DNA from: RUG334 sp045599645
GTDB taxonomy: Bacteria; Muiribacteriota; Ozemobacteria; Ozemobacterales; Ozemobacteraceae
DNA length: 64,000 nucleotides
Direction: 5' to 3'
Assembly (NCBI GenBank): GCA_045599645.1
Contig: JAZRWI010000020.1
Location: 1-64,000, forward strand
How positions within the stretch are numbered: the stretch's first letter is position 1; each line of letters begins with the position of its first letter. Shown in pieces: positions 40,039 through 49,353 of this stretch. A program made the translations under genes and the position numbers. The notes below the pieces were generated by a model. That model saw only the letters and a list, made by a program, of their open reading frames with translations, searched no databases and was not told the DNA's origin.

Positions 40039-42180
40039 TTAATCCTTACCGTTATAATCAAGATGATACAGTGACTTAGGCGCGCCAACACTTACACGGA
40101 CAGGGTATTCATTTGAATAAATACCTGGGTCATGTGTAATCTTGAAATTTGTCTTGTCACGGATATCGAACAAATCATCAATAATAAGATTTCCAATTAC
40201 GTGGGTAGTGCAGCCCTTTGTAAAGAAGCCGCCTTCCTGATTAGTACCGACAGAGGAATTGTCGGAATTTTTAACTAGTGCAATCAGGGAAGCATGGATG
40301 GTTACATTGCTCTGACCTTCTGCTACAAAGAATCTGCCGCTATTAAGAATAATCTTTAAATAGCAGTTATTCTTGTCAACCGGTTCCAGATTTCCCAATA
40401 CACAGTTGCCACCATAAGTAACAATAGAGCCTTTGCCTCTGTATTTCGAGACGCTACTCAGGTCAAGATTTCCGCCACTCTGGCTGAATACAACAGAAAT
40501 ACCATCAAGGTCAAGCAGCTGTTCACCATCAATAGTCTTTATTCGGTCTTTAATAAAATCTTCAGCAGTTAAATAAAAATGAGAAACAGTCCTTAATTCT
40601 TTATCCATATAATGGAACACATCGTAGCCGTGGGTTCCGCCAGCAATAGTATCGTCTTTATTTTCAACGTTTTCACCAGAACCGAAGAAAAAGTTGTTAA
40701 TGGAAAGAAACTCTACAGGATGCGACATAAGCTTGCTTGTCATACCGTCAATTCGGCCGACATCCTTACCGGAAAAGGTTGTTTGCGGGTCTTCCCACAC
40801 ACAGGAAACACAAGGGAAAGCGACATCAAAATTACGGCCGCCACCAATATCAAAATTAACCGTTACTTCATCAAACAAGCCGACCTTAAAGAATCTAACG
40901 TAGCAAGGACCTTCAATATAAACTGGTGTTTTTCTGTCTTCACCGAAGAAAGCCGGCATTTCACCACCCATGCTCTTAACAGGGCAATCCTCCTTCTTCT
41001 TGTTAAAATAAGCAAGAAGACCAGTAAACGGATGGGTAGCACCAAAGGAAGACTTGTCCTTTGGGAAAATATGCATATAGTCTGTATAACCGTAATAGTA
41101 TTTCCAAACCTGGAAAACGTCGTAGAGAATACCCTGGAAAACTTCAGATTTTTCTGGTTTACCACCAGCATTGTTAAAGTCGTTAACAACCAGGTATGCT
41201 GTAGAGAACTGACCTGTTAAAGCATTTCTACTGGCCTGAACAAGACCAAAATAAAGAGAACGCAATTCAGTAGTATTATGAAAGTCTGTAGTAGGTGAAA
41301 AATTGTCTTTATAAGCAGAAAATTCTTTCTGGTTGCTCATAAAGAACATGCCCTTAGTTGCATTTTTATTTGCGGCATCCTTCAGATTCAAATCTGCATT
41401 AGCATTAAAAGCGGCGCCCAGCAGGTCCTTATCCTTTTCAAAGTTAAGATCCAGAATAACCGGAGGATGCTTTGGACTCTTTGAACCACTCGGATAATCA
41501 GTACATTTTGGATAATTTCTGTTTCCGAGATAGATGAATGAATAATTGTTAGCACCGCCAGAAACGCCCTGAACAACAAAATTCTTTTCAGTGCTGTTTA
41601 TGTTCTGGCAGAAGCTTTTTACAAATAATGCGTATTTATCAAGAAACGGGAAAGAAAGGTCGGTAATCTTGATATCATGCTGTTCTGTTATTTTTACAGC
41701 ATTTTTAACACCGTCACAGGAAACACTGCTTACAAGTGTTACAAAACCAACATAAGAATTAACACCACATTGATTGATGCTTTCTGTTACATTAATAGAA
41801 ATTTCGCCTTCAACCTTGCCATCACTGCCAAGATGGTCTTCAGCCATCTGCTTGGTAGCCGGAAGTGAGGAAAGAGCCATTTTTAATGTTGCAACATTAG
41901 CAGGGGCAGGTCTTCCTGATTTCCAAAAATTCCTTACAGCGCCACCAATACTGGTTGAAGCGTCATTTATGCCGCCTTTGACATTGGCGAGCATTTCATT
42001 TATTGCTGCCTGTGCAACAACAATCATTTTTTCCTGAGTAACAGTTGTAGAGAGCTGTAAAACAGCTCCTGACTTAAATTTGTTTAAACTGCCTACTAAA
42101 ATAAGAAGACCGAAAGCAAGTGCACAAACTATATAGAGTATAAAACCCTTTTTATTGCTTTCGGTGTGAATATATCGCAT
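40039..42180 (-). CDS. Large PilX/GspK-like pilin-fold protein
   Basis: A 713-aa protein with a prepilin-like start (TESNKKGFILYIVCALAFG): basic leader, G|F, hydrophobic helix, but Ile/Leu instead of Glu at +5, as in GspK/PilX proteins. The very long extracytoplasmic part is Asn/Ser/Gly/Lys-rich with Cys-containing segments (CQNINS, PCVSCVWEDP, GKGCTTH), and the final 200 residues include GSIVTYGGNCVLGNLEP and IHASLIALV, reminiscent of beta-helical polymer-forming domains. Its size is two to three times that of a typical GspK. First gene of the four-gene operon; it may form the tip complex with the minor pilins. Confidence 0.75.
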   Translation of the reverse strand: MRYIHTESNKKGFILYIVCALAFGLLILVGSLNKFKSGAVLQLSTTVTQEKMIVVAQAAINEMLANVKGGINDASTSIGGAVRNFWKSGRPAPANVATLKMALSSLPATKQMAEDHLGSDGKVEGEISINVTESINQCGVNSYVGFVTLVSSVSCDGVKNAVKITEQHDIKITDLSFPFLDKYALFVKSFCQNINSTEKNFVVQGVSGGANNYSFIYLGNRNYPKCTDYPSGSKSPKHPPVILDLNFEKDKDLLGAAFNANADLNLKDAANKNATKGMFFMSNQKEFSAYKDNFSPTTDFHNTTELRSLYFGLVQASRNALTGQFSTAYLVVNDFNNAGGKPEKSEVFQGILYDVFQVWKYYYGYTDYMHIFPKDKSSFGATHPFTGLLAYFNKKKEDCPVKSMGGEMPAFFGEDRKTPVYIEGPCYVRFFKVGLFDEVTVNFDIGGGRNFDVAFPCVSCVWEDPQTTFSGKDVGRIDGMTSKLMSHPVEFLSINNFFFGSGENVENKDDTIAGGTHGYDVFHYMDKELRTVSHFYLTAEDFIKDRIKTIDGEQLLDLDGISVVFSQSGGNLDLSSVSKYRGKGSIVTYGGNCVLGNLEPVDKNNCYLKIILNSGRFFVAEGQSNVTIHASLIALVKNSDNSSVGTNQEGGFFTKGCTTHVIGNLIIDDLFDIRDKTNFKITHDPGIYSNEYPVRVSVGAPKSLYHLDYNGKD

Positions 42181-42206
42181 CTAATTTCTTATCTTTCAGA
42201 AAACAA

Positions 42207-42238
42207 CAATACAGTGCCTGATTACAAGCACTGTATTG
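42207..42238 (-). terminator. Hairpin between the paralogue-2 gene and the pilin operon
   Basis: CAATACAGTGC and GCACTGTATTG form an 11-bp stem with a 10-base loop. The minus strand continues TTGTTTTCTG, a weak T-run, so termination may be partial. Confidence 0.7.
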
Positions 42239-42254
42239 CCAATGGTCTTAATTA

Positions 42255-43427
42255 TCAGTCAACGCTGAGACCTGCAGGCTGAGTTGACTTCTTCTGGCTA
42301 TCATTGCCCTTAAGGGTTTCGCCAAGAGAATCAAAGCCAGATTCAACAGCATCGTCCAGCATTTCTGCCGGGCTGCCGAACTTAGCGCCAGTAGCGTCTA
42401 CAGCCAAATCCATGCCGGTTTCAGCAAATTCATCAAAGAATTCTTCAACTTCTTCTGTTACAAGGTCTGCACCATACTGGCCCTGAAGATACTTGGAAAT
42501 ACCAGTAGAAGCAGCGCTCTTTGGATCCCAGAAAGAAGTAATAGTACCTGTCATACCTTCAACATCGTCAGGGTCAAGATATGTTGCAAAGTCGCCAATA
42601 ACCTTTTCGGTGCCCTTGCTGAGCAAGTGGGTAGCAACCTGCTTACCGCCTTCAACACCGACATCAACAGCCATATTTCTGAGAAGAACATCGTCAGAGA
42701 TTTCAGCAGCTTCAGAGGTTTCTACAAGAGAGTCGCCGGCAGCTTCAATTAGTGGACCAGCAACGCCCATAGCTGTTGAAGCAACATCCAATACTGGAGT
42801 TACAGCAGCAATAACAGCGGCTGATGGTGGGAATGCAATTGCAATACCCTTAAGAACAACGCTGATTACGCTTGTTACAGTAGAGAGAGTATCTAAAAGC
42901 TTACCAACATTCTGAAGAGCAGTACCAGCTGTTTTAAGGGTAGTCTGGAGAGTGCTCATAGCATTGGCCTGAGCAGCAATACCGTCTGCAGCTACCTTGG
43001 CTGGGTCTGCATCGATAGCATCCTGAACATTACCAGCATCAAATGTAGCCTTGATTTCTTCCATCTGTGCTTTTGCGTCACGGATGTCTTTATTAGCATC
43101 TTCAATCTGACCAATGTAGTCGACATATTCCTGCTGATTCTGGCCACCGTTGGTTAATTTATCCCAACCGTTGGCGAACCATCTGCCAACATTTGTTACG
43201 CCTGAAGTTGCACCAACGCAGAATGAAGTTACGCCACCAAGTTCGACTTCTTCCAAAGCCATAACTTTTTCATAAACTTCATTAAACTGAGCCATTGCAT
43301 CAGCGGCTTCTGTACCAGCATCACTGGAGCTTTCAGCAGCAGGAGCTGCAATAACAGGAACAAATGGCTGCATCAATAAGCTAAGCACAAGCATTATGCT
43401 TAATAAGAACCTATTGCGTCGATTCAT
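42255..43427 (-). CDS. Secreted protein of unknown family, paralogue 2
   Basis: A 390-aa exported protein with signal peptide (MNRRNRFLLSIMLVLSLLMQ onward, cleavage near residue 28). It shares the architecture of the protein at 37.2 kb: VMALEEVELGG, a helix YVDYIGQIEDANKDIRDAK, the AANAMSTLQ-type helix, a hydrophobic middle (about 165-245) and an acidic C-terminal third. GGAGG lies nine bases before the ATG. It sits directly upstream of the pilin operon on the same strand, so it may share its transcript past the weak hairpin at 42.2 kb. Confidence 0.75.
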   Translation of the reverse strand: MNRRNRFLLSIMLVLSLLMQPFVPVIAAPAAESSSDAGTEAADAMAQFNEVYEKVMALEEVELGGVTSFCVGATSGVTNVGRWFANGWDKLTNGGQNQQEYVDYIGQIEDANKDIRDAKAQMEEIKATFDAGNVQDAIDADPAKVAADGIAAQANAMSTLQTTLKTAGTALQNVGKLLDTLSTVTSVISVVLKGIAIAFPPSAAVIAAVTPVLDVASTAMGVAGPLIEAAGDSLVETSEAAEISDDVLLRNMAVDVGVEGGKQVATHLLSKGTEKVIGDFATYLDPDDVEGMTGTITSFWDPKSAASTGISKYLQGQYGADLVTEEVEEFFDEFAETGMDLAVDATGAKFGSPAEMLDDAVESGFDSLGETLKGNDSQKKSTQPAGLSVD

Positions 43428-43616
43428 CTCTCAATACCTCCGATGATAATAAAACCATAATAAGTCTGACGTCACACAGTTTTGAAACGCATCGCAAACA
43501 ATGTACGGTTTCAGAAAAGGTAAACTATCTCTAATTAGATTATAACCTAATTTTTTGTGATATGGAATATAAAAAAAGAAAAAATGTACAGAAAATTTCC
43601 TTAAAAGCCAAAATTT

Positions 43617-44900
43617 TTATTCGTTTGTTTCATCATCAGGCGATGCATTAATGAATTTGCCCTTGATTTTTGAATAAGCAATCTTCTGGGCATGATAAAG
43701 ACTATGGTAGCCAGATGTCATGAAACTGATTGCTATAGCCAGGGCCATCAAAGCAAGACCCTTGCCGTCAAAAAGTTCATAGCAAAGAAGAATAGAGCTC
43801 ATTGGAGCATTTGTGACACCACAAAATACACTTACAAGACCGATTCCTGCGGAAAAAGACGGGTCTAAACCAAGAACAGGTCCGACTACACAGCCAAAGG
43901 TTGCCCCGACAAAAAACGAAGGAACAATTTCGCCACCCTTGAAGCCTGCTGTCAGTGTTACGGCTGTAAGGAACATTTTTATAAGAAAAGCCCATTTAAA
44001 AGAATAGCCTTCAATAGCTCTCTTTATTATATGCATACCAGCACCATTGTAATCAGTCGTTCTAAGAATCATGGAAATCACGATAATCAGGAGAGCACCT
44101 AGAAACACACGATACCAGCGATTAGGGTAATAGTTTTTATTGATATCCCTGAAACCTTCCAGGACCCTGCAGAACATATTGGCCAGAATACCGCACATTA
44201 TGCCTAAGCCAAGTATTGCGAATATAACCTGTATTGTTGGTAATTCTGGAACACCTCTGAGCAGAAAGCTTGTTCTTGCGACACCAAACCAGCTTGCAAT
44301 ATGTCTTGCTGAGAGAGCACCAAGAAGGCATGGAACGAGAGCCGCGTAATACATGACACCTACGTTCTCTACTTCCATAGCAAAAATAGCTGCTGAAAGG
44401 GGAGTGCCGAAAAGAGCAGAAAAGCCGGTAGACATGCCACACATGGTTATAACGCGCTGATCACGGGCATCAAGCTTGAACATTCTGCCAAACCAACCGG
44501 CAATGCTGCCCCCCAGCTGAAGTGCAGCACCTTCACGACCGGCACTACCACCTGTTAAATGAGTCAGAATCGTTGAGATGAAAATAAGAGGGGCCTGTCT
44601 CAGCTTTACCAGCTCACCATTTCTGACGGAAGCAATAACAGTTTCTGTGCCATTATCGTTTTCCATGCCGGTGTAGCGATAGAGGGCAACAATAAGGAAA
44701 CCAGCCAGGGGAAGGCAGTATAGAAGCCAGGGATAGCTGATTCTAAGTTCCTGAACATATTCAAGGGCGATGTGAAAGAAAACGCCTATGAAACCCACCA
44801 CGTTACCGATAAAAATAGATAACACCAGCCACTGAATCAGCGCAATGCTGTTGTTTTGCAACGAATGGCGCAAATGCGGTGAAACTCTGAACTGTAGCAT
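43617..44900 (-). CDS. ClC-family chloride channel/antiporter
   Basis: A 427-aa integral membrane protein of the ClC family with about ten helices. The selectivity-region motifs are GGSAGREGAALQLGGSI (GREGP in classical members) and GFKGGEIVPSFFVGATFG (GxFxP equivalent). The GREG(A/T)-and-GGE(I/V) combination resembles the fluoride-exporting clade as well as some bacterial EriC proteins; ion specificity is undecided. No cytoplasmic CBS domains. No fluoride riboswitch was found upstream. Start ATG 44900. Confidence 0.85.
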   Translation of the reverse strand: MLQFRVSPHLRHSLQNNSIALIQWLVLSIFIGNVVGFIGVFFHIALEYVQELRISYPWLLYCLPLAGFLIVALYRYTGMENDNGTETVIASVRNGELVKLRQAPLIFISTILTHLTGGSAGREGAALQLGGSIAGWFGRMFKLDARDQRVITMCGMSTGFSALFGTPLSAAIFAMEVENVGVMYYAALVPCLLGALSARHIASWFGVARTSFLLRGVPELPTIQVIFAILGLGIMCGILANMFCRVLEGFRDINKNYYPNRWYRVFLGALLIIVISMILRTTDYNGAGMHIIKRAIEGYSFKWAFLIKMFLTAVTLTAGFKGGEIVPSFFVGATFGCVVGPVLGLDPSFSAGIGLVSVFCGVTNAPMSSILLCYELFDGKGLALMALAIAISFMTSGYHSLYHAQKIAYSKIKGKFINASPDDETNE

Positions 44901-44962
44901 GGGAAAAGAATGGGACTGGGAATTAGAGGTTGGGGACTAGGGAGGAGAAGTGCCTATTCAAG

Positions 44963-44998
44963 CTATGCAAAGCGAATCAGCTTCTCTGCTTTGCATAG
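44963..44998. repeat. Inverted repeat between ClC and secreted-protein genes
   Basis: CTATGCAAAGC and GCTTTGCATAG, 11 bp each, separated by 14 bases. No T-run follows on the minus strand; it may act as an mRNA 3' hairpin or a binding site. Confidence 0.75.
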
Positions 44999-45021
44999 TT
45001 TGTAAGTCTTAAGAAAGAATT

Positions 45022-46146
45022 TTAGAAGGAAGCCTTCTTGTAAGAATTGTTTTCTGGCTGAAGTGGGTTTGGAAGCATGTAGTCTGTGCGGTCAGATTCA
45101 AGAGATCTGTCCAGCTTTCTCTGCCAAGTTCCCTTCTTCATCATTTTCTTAAACTTTTTGCCAAAAATTGCACCGTAGCGGTTGATGTAGTCTTCCTGCT
45201 TGTCAGCGCCTTCAAGGAAGAAGGAGCCAAGGCTTTCGATTTCTGCTACAGAACGGCTTACGACGCCAGCTCTGATAAGGCCGTAGAAAGAGATACCGAA
45301 GAAATGATACCAGGCACCGTAGTTGTCACCTATATCCTTTGAATCGTGGCGGATATAAGCAAGCTTCTTCTGCAGTGGGTCATCTTCACGGTCAGCTCTG
45401 TATGGGTCACCGGCTAATATGTTTTCGCAGGTAAGGAAGGTAAGATAGAGATTGCCTTTATTGAGCTTATAGCTTTCACCAAACATGTGGTGGAGCTGAA
45501 CTCTTCTGTCTGGATACTGCATCAAACGTTCTTTAAGTGCTTCTTCCTGGCCGGTTACAGCATAGCGGGAAGTCCAGCCGCAAGCCAGAAGCAGGAAAAT
45601 CTTGCTTCTAAGGAACAATGGGCTCGGGAATTCCTTCTGTTTGCCGAATACATGGCGGCCAAAGCGATGCCAGAAGCCGTAATACAAATATTTCTTTGCT
45701 TCCGGAGACCAGTCATGTTCTTCACCGATTGTTGGGGTGATTTCAGGATAGTAATGGCGCATGATCTGGCCACATTTGTTAATTAGCCTGTCAACATCTA
45801 TAGGAACAGTTCTGCCAATCTGATATGGAACTTTGCCTTCTTCCATGCTCTGTTCCAGTTCGGCAAGCTGCTTTTCCTTTTCTATTTCAGCCTGGGGATA
45901 ATTGCTTTTTACAAGTGAAGAAACTATCTTCATCGGTATAGTATCAAGTTTTCTGATTAAATAGGCATCACCCTTCGGGTCAACCATCTGGAAACCTGGC
46001 TGCTGATAGTGTTCTGCTTCATAGTTAGCTTTAATCCATTTCTTGAATTCACTTTCCTGCTTTACTGCCTTTTCTTCGGCAAAACCAGGCATAGCTACTG
46101 CGCTAACCAATGTTACTGCTAAAAGCACTTTTTTAATATTAAGCAT
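45022..46146 (-). CDS. Secreted protein of unknown function
   Basis: A 374-aa protein with signal peptide MLNIKKVLLAVTLVSAVAMP, cleaved after GFA. The mature part is helical and rich in Tyr, His, Trp and Arg (for example KKYLYYGFWHRFGRHVFGKQ), suggesting a soluble periplasmic protein. I recognise no domain or catalytic motif. It is followed upstream by the first of three composite repeats, the others separating the next two secreted-protein genes. Confidence 0.7.
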   Translation of the reverse strand: MLNIKKVLLAVTLVSAVAMPGFAEEKAVKQESEFKKWIKANYEAEHYQQPGFQMVDPKGDAYLIRKLDTIPMKIVSSLVKSNYPQAEIEKEKQLAELEQSMEEGKVPYQIGRTVPIDVDRLINKCGQIMRHYYPEITPTIGEEHDWSPEAKKYLYYGFWHRFGRHVFGKQKEFPSPLFLRSKIFLLLACGWTSRYAVTGQEEALKERLMQYPDRRVQLHHMFGESYKLNKGNLYLTFLTCENILAGDPYRADREDDPLQKKLAYIRHDSKDIGDNYGAWYHFFGISFYGLIRAGVVSRSVAEIESLGSFFLEGADKQEDYINRYGAIFGKKFKKMMKKGTWQRKLDRSLESDRTDYMLPNPLQPENNSYKKASF

Positions 46147-46680
46147 AAATTACCCCAAAAGCTTAGATGTTCTTATAATTATATTTATTTTACCCTCAAC
46201 CCGCAAGCTTTTCATTATGATTAAGGGCCGCCTGCGGCTATAGGGCGGCCCTATGGGCCTAGAAGGGAATTTTTGGTTCGGTTTGCTGCTGCTTAGACCA
46301 ACCGAGTGCTTTAACCTTAATGCATAAATACTGGATTGTGATAAGCTACAGGCCTGGTGTTTCATTCGAATGCATAATTCATAATGCATAATGCATAATG
46401 CATAATTATTTGTTCTTAGATTGGGTTTCTGCTGCTTCGACCAAGTTAGTGCCAAAGCCTGAATTGAGAATGGAGAATGGAGAATGGAGAATTTTGGGGT
46501 TAGTTTACCGCCCCTGCGAGGCCTTCCTAGGTTGGGATAGTGACGATAGAAGGTAAATATGTTGTTACCGCCCCTGCGAGGCCTTCCTCCGTGCTCGGGG
46601 GAAGGTGGCACGTGAAACGTGACGGATGAGGGTTATAAAATCACACATAATCATGCAACTGCTATAGAATATATTCCGCT
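46147..46680 (+). repeat. Composite intergenic repeat, copy 1 (46223-46672)
   Basis: In order: a TAGAAGGG-linker hairpin tract (46223-46269), GTTTGCTGCTGCTT with GACCAAC, GCATAAT heptamers (46369-46405), TAGATTGGGTTTCTGCTGC, GAATGGA heptamers (46462-46492), two CGCCCCTGCGAGGCCTTCC words of the scaffold repeat in reverse, then TATAGAATCAC element copy E. The same order recurs at 47.6-48.07 and 49.35-49.77 kb. Confidence 0.88.
46634..46670 (+). repeat. TATAGAATCAC element, copy E
   Basis: TATAAAATCACACATAATC, then GCAACTGCTATAGAAT: the same middle variant as copy A. Confidence 0.8.
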
Positions 46681-46845
46681 TCCAGCCTTCCCAGCTTTTT
46701 CATCAGCACCGGAAGAACATTCTGTTAAACAAAGCGCCTGAAACAGAAGCCAGAGATTACAGATACCACACTAATTTCCGGCTTCAGACTAACAACTAAT
46801 GACTCCAGACTGGCCATTTCCGACCTGCCTTATCAGCAAATAGAA

Positions 46846-46880
46846 AAAGCCCTCGGTGCTATGCCGAGGGCTTTTTATTA
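46846..46880. terminator. Intrinsic terminator of the lipoprotein gene
   Basis: AAAAAGCCCTCGG-tgctatg-CCGAGGGCTTTTT, strong in both directions, 30 bases beyond the lipoprotein stop. Sequence from 46681 to 46845 shows no feature. Confidence 0.95.
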
Positions 46881-46909
46881 ACTATAAAAAATCAGAATTT
46901 ATTAGTAAC

Positions 46910-47500
46910 TTATAATTCTGAGCTATTCTTGCCCAAGTCGTCTAAGCCACTTTTGATTTTCCATGCTGGTTTTTCAGCAGTACCATCATTTACCCATTGA
47001 ACTTTAGAAAATTTGTATTCCTGATTTTTGAAAGTCCCACCATTATAAACAAGACTTTCCACATAAAGCTTTGTTTCCAAAGTAACAGTCTTGCCTTTTT
47101 CTGCACCAGTCTGACCTTTACCATAAGCAATTATCTGAAGTCCCTGAAACTGCTTATCTTTAATCAATGATTGAAGTCTTGCAACTATTTCTTTTTTATT
47201 TTTTACACTAGTAAAAGCTCTTGCAGAACCTAATGTAGATTTACCAGTATAATCTTCACTTACATATCCAGCAAAAGCATTTGCACGAATCTTACCATCA
47301 GGGTCATTAGACTTATTGTTATTTGCAAAAACCGAATTCATATCATCGTAAGCAGTTTTTACTTCTGTAAAACCATTATCTTTAAGCCACTTACCGTCAT
47401 CGCCTCTATCAAGAGTAAAACTGCTTCCTCCGCCGCCACCGCAGCCAGCAAGTGTTATAACAAGAGCGAATGCCATAAGGGCAATAACTAATTTCTTCAT
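46910..47500 (-). CDS. Lipoprotein of unknown function
   Basis: A 196-aa protein with a lipobox (LAGC, Cys at residue 20) followed by a GGGGG flexible stretch, so it is expected to be anchored to a membrane by a lipidated Cys. The mature domain (about 35-190) has an alternating pattern (GLQIIAYGKGQTGAEKGKTV, TLETKLYVESLV) consistent with a small alpha/beta fold such as NTF2- or SnoaL-like, but no named family is recognised. AAGGAG lies eight bases before the ATG. Monocistronic with its own terminator. Confidence 0.82.
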   Translation of the reverse strand: MKKLVIALMAFALVITLAGCGGGGGSSFTLDRGDDGKWLKDNGFTEVKTAYDDMNSVFANNNKSNDPDGKIRANAFAGYVSEDYTGKSTLGSARAFTSVKNKKEIVARLQSLIKDKQFQGLQIIAYGKGQTGAEKGKTVTLETKLYVESLVYNGGTFKNQEYKFSKVQWVNDGTAEKPAWKIKSGLDDLGKNSSEL

Positions 47501-47585
47501 TTCGAGTCTCCTTATTGGTAGGTTTTTGGATTGGTTGAATTATATCTTAAAATGTACATAAACTGCAAGTGAAAGTTTACAATTT

Positions 47586-48077
47586 GAGGGCACTTCGCTA
47601 GAAGGGGCGCCTGCGGCTATAGGGCGCTGACGCTAGGAGGGCGGCCCTATGGGCCTAGAAGGGGATATTTGTTTTGGTTTGCTGCTGCTTAGACCAACAG
47701 AGTGCCAATGCCTGAATTGAGAATTGAAAATTGAAAATGGAGAATTTTTTGTCGGTTAGATTGGGTTTGCTGCTGCTTCGAGCGGATCGGTGCCCAAACT
47801 CAATTCATAATTCATAATGCATAATGCATAATTAGTTGTTCTTAGATTGGGTTCGCTGCTGCTTAAACCTAGTCTCTGCCAACACCTGAATTGAGAATTG
47901 AGAATTGAAAATTGAAAATGGAGAATTTTTCTCGGCTGACAGCTAGTAGCTGCTGTCTTCTCGGCCAACCAAGCCAACCAAGCCAACCAACGCCAACCAA
48001 GCCAACCAATGCCAACAACGCCAACAGCCATATAGAATCACACTTCTACATCCACTGCTATAGAAGATGCCCGGCTG
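47586..48077 (+). repeat. Composite intergenic repeat, copy 2
   Basis: TAGAAGGG hairpin tract (47586-47664: GCC-tgc-GGC, GCG-ctga-CGC, GGCCC-tat-GGGCC), GTTTGCTGCTGCTT, GAATTGAGAATTGAAAATT heptamers, TAGATTGGGTTTGCTGC, CATAATGCATAATGCATAAT, a second GAATTGA run, TCTCGGCTGACAGC, nonamers GCCAACCAA (47946-48027) and element copy F. The ORF at 47756-48031 is an artefact of these repeats. Confidence 0.9.
48031..48072 (+). repeat. TATAGAATCAC element, copy F
   Basis: TATAGAATCACACTTCTAC through TATAGAAGATGCC, identical in core to copy D 13.7 kb away. Confidence 0.93.
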
Positions 48078-48090
48078 TTTTATCCGTTGC

Positions 48091-49299
48091 TTAAATTGAG
48101 ATACCGTCTTTGCCGGGTTCTATGTCTGTGCGGTATTCTTTGCCGCCCATGATGTTATTTTTAATAAAATTGTAGCGGTCAATATCCATGTAATTTGAAT
48201 AACCTTCAACCTTATAGACATCCTTACCGTCTACCTGTGTAATAACACCACCCATAACATAGAATGAAACAGATTCAGCCATGTCTTCTTCATAACTGGT
48301 CTTGGCATAGGTTGAAATCAGGCTTCCAGTTGGATTCTTGCCATCTGCCCAGAATTTATCAGCCCAGTCTGTAACTACTGAAGCACCCTTGCGATTTGAA
48401 AAACAGTGGGTCATTTCATGGGCAATAGTTCTTGCATACTGAAATTCCAAAGACTTAACAACTTCGGTTTCTGTAAGAGTTCTGCCAGCTGCCTTTTCCA
48501 TTTCCTGAATATTTGATTCTGAATAATGGGCAGCCAGGTCTAGAATATGAACCTTGCTCTGAGGCTTGATTACATAGCCAAGAGTATTGCCACTGTCTTT
48601 GTCTTCAGTGTTTTCTTTATCGCGGATAATTTCAGTAGTGTTTTCTCTGAAGGAGCTTGGAAGCTTGCCAAGGACTTCATCAATAAGCTGAAGCTGTCTT
48701 ACAGTGTAGGAACTGGTTCCGTCAGAGCACTTAATATTATATGTGCTTTCAATCTTAGATTTAAGATCGTCTACTGTTTCTGCGGTTTCCTTTTCATCGT
48801 CGGCCGGCTTTTCGTCATCCTTCTTGTCGTCGTCGGCTGGCTTTTCATCATCCTTCTTGTCATCGTCAGCCGGCTTGTCTGAAGAACCAGTAAGATCAAT
48901 AACAGTAAATGAATCAAGCTTAATAGGAACACCTAGATTCATACCGATAAGGATACGTGTCATATCGGCCAGAACAAGATTTACTTCTGCTAAGGCTTCC
49001 TGTTCTTTGTCAGCAGCTTCTTTGGAAGTATCGCTCTTATCGTCTGCTTCTTTTGCTTCAGCAGGCAAATCATCAGATACAGTAACCTTTGCGTCTTTAT
49101 CGCCGGTATCAATAACAACAGTGCCGTCGTCTTCAGGAGCAAGAGCTTCGTTATCGATGGCAACGCCTTCTTCACCTTCAACAGCCTGGTAAATTGTGTC
49201 AAGATAGCTGCTCTGGGCCCAAAGCGGCTGAGCAGTAAAAGCTGTGATGAATGCCATAACGATTGTCATGAGCATTATTTTTAGGCGAAGATTTTTCAT
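48091..49299 (-). CDS. Secreted HExxH metallopeptidase-like protein with Asp/Lys-rich linker
   Basis: A 402-aa exported protein (signal peptide to about residue 28, AQPLWA). An acidic low-complexity region (about 45-180) includes three tandem copies of KPADDDKKDDE-type sequence, probably a disordered spacer. The C-terminal domain holds TIAHEMTHCF, a zincin HExxH, and 45 residues later SYEEDMAESVSF, whose glutamates could be the third zinc ligand. Similar in plan, though not in sequence, to the secreted peptidase at 32.4 kb. Codons in the linker repeats are nearly identical, so the DNA itself is repetitive there. Catalysis unproven. Confidence 0.78.
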   Translation of the reverse strand: MKNLRLKIMLMTIVMAFITAFTAQPLWAQSSYLDTIYQAVEGEEGVAIDNEALAPEDDGTVVIDTGDKDAKVTVSDDLPAEAKEADDKSDTSKEAADKEQEALAEVNLVLADMTRILIGMNLGVPIKLDSFTVIDLTGSSDKPADDDKKDDEKPADDDKKDDEKPADDEKETAETVDDLKSKIESTYNIKCSDGTSSYTVRQLQLIDEVLGKLPSSFRENTTEIIRDKENTEDKDSGNTLGYVIKPQSKVHILDLAAHYSESNIQEMEKAAGRTLTETEVVKSLEFQYARTIAHEMTHCFSNRKGASVVTDWADKFWADGKNPTGSLISTYAKTSYEEDMAESVSFYVMGGVITQVDGKDVYKVEGYSNYMDIDRYNFIKNNIMGGKEYRTDIEPGKDGISI

Positions 49300-49353
49300 A
49301 TTATGTACCTAATATAAATTATATCTAAAATTTGTCAATGACGCAAATTATTT

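Noticed and set aside
44901..45021. Fluoride riboswitch upstream of the ClC gene
   Set aside because: The upstream sequence lacks the conserved crcB-motif pseudoknot segments; only a plain inverted repeat is present.
46150..46611. A 153-codon minus-strand frame
   Set aside because: Runs through the composite repeat and scaffold words; its GGRPRRGG segments are translated repeat DNA.
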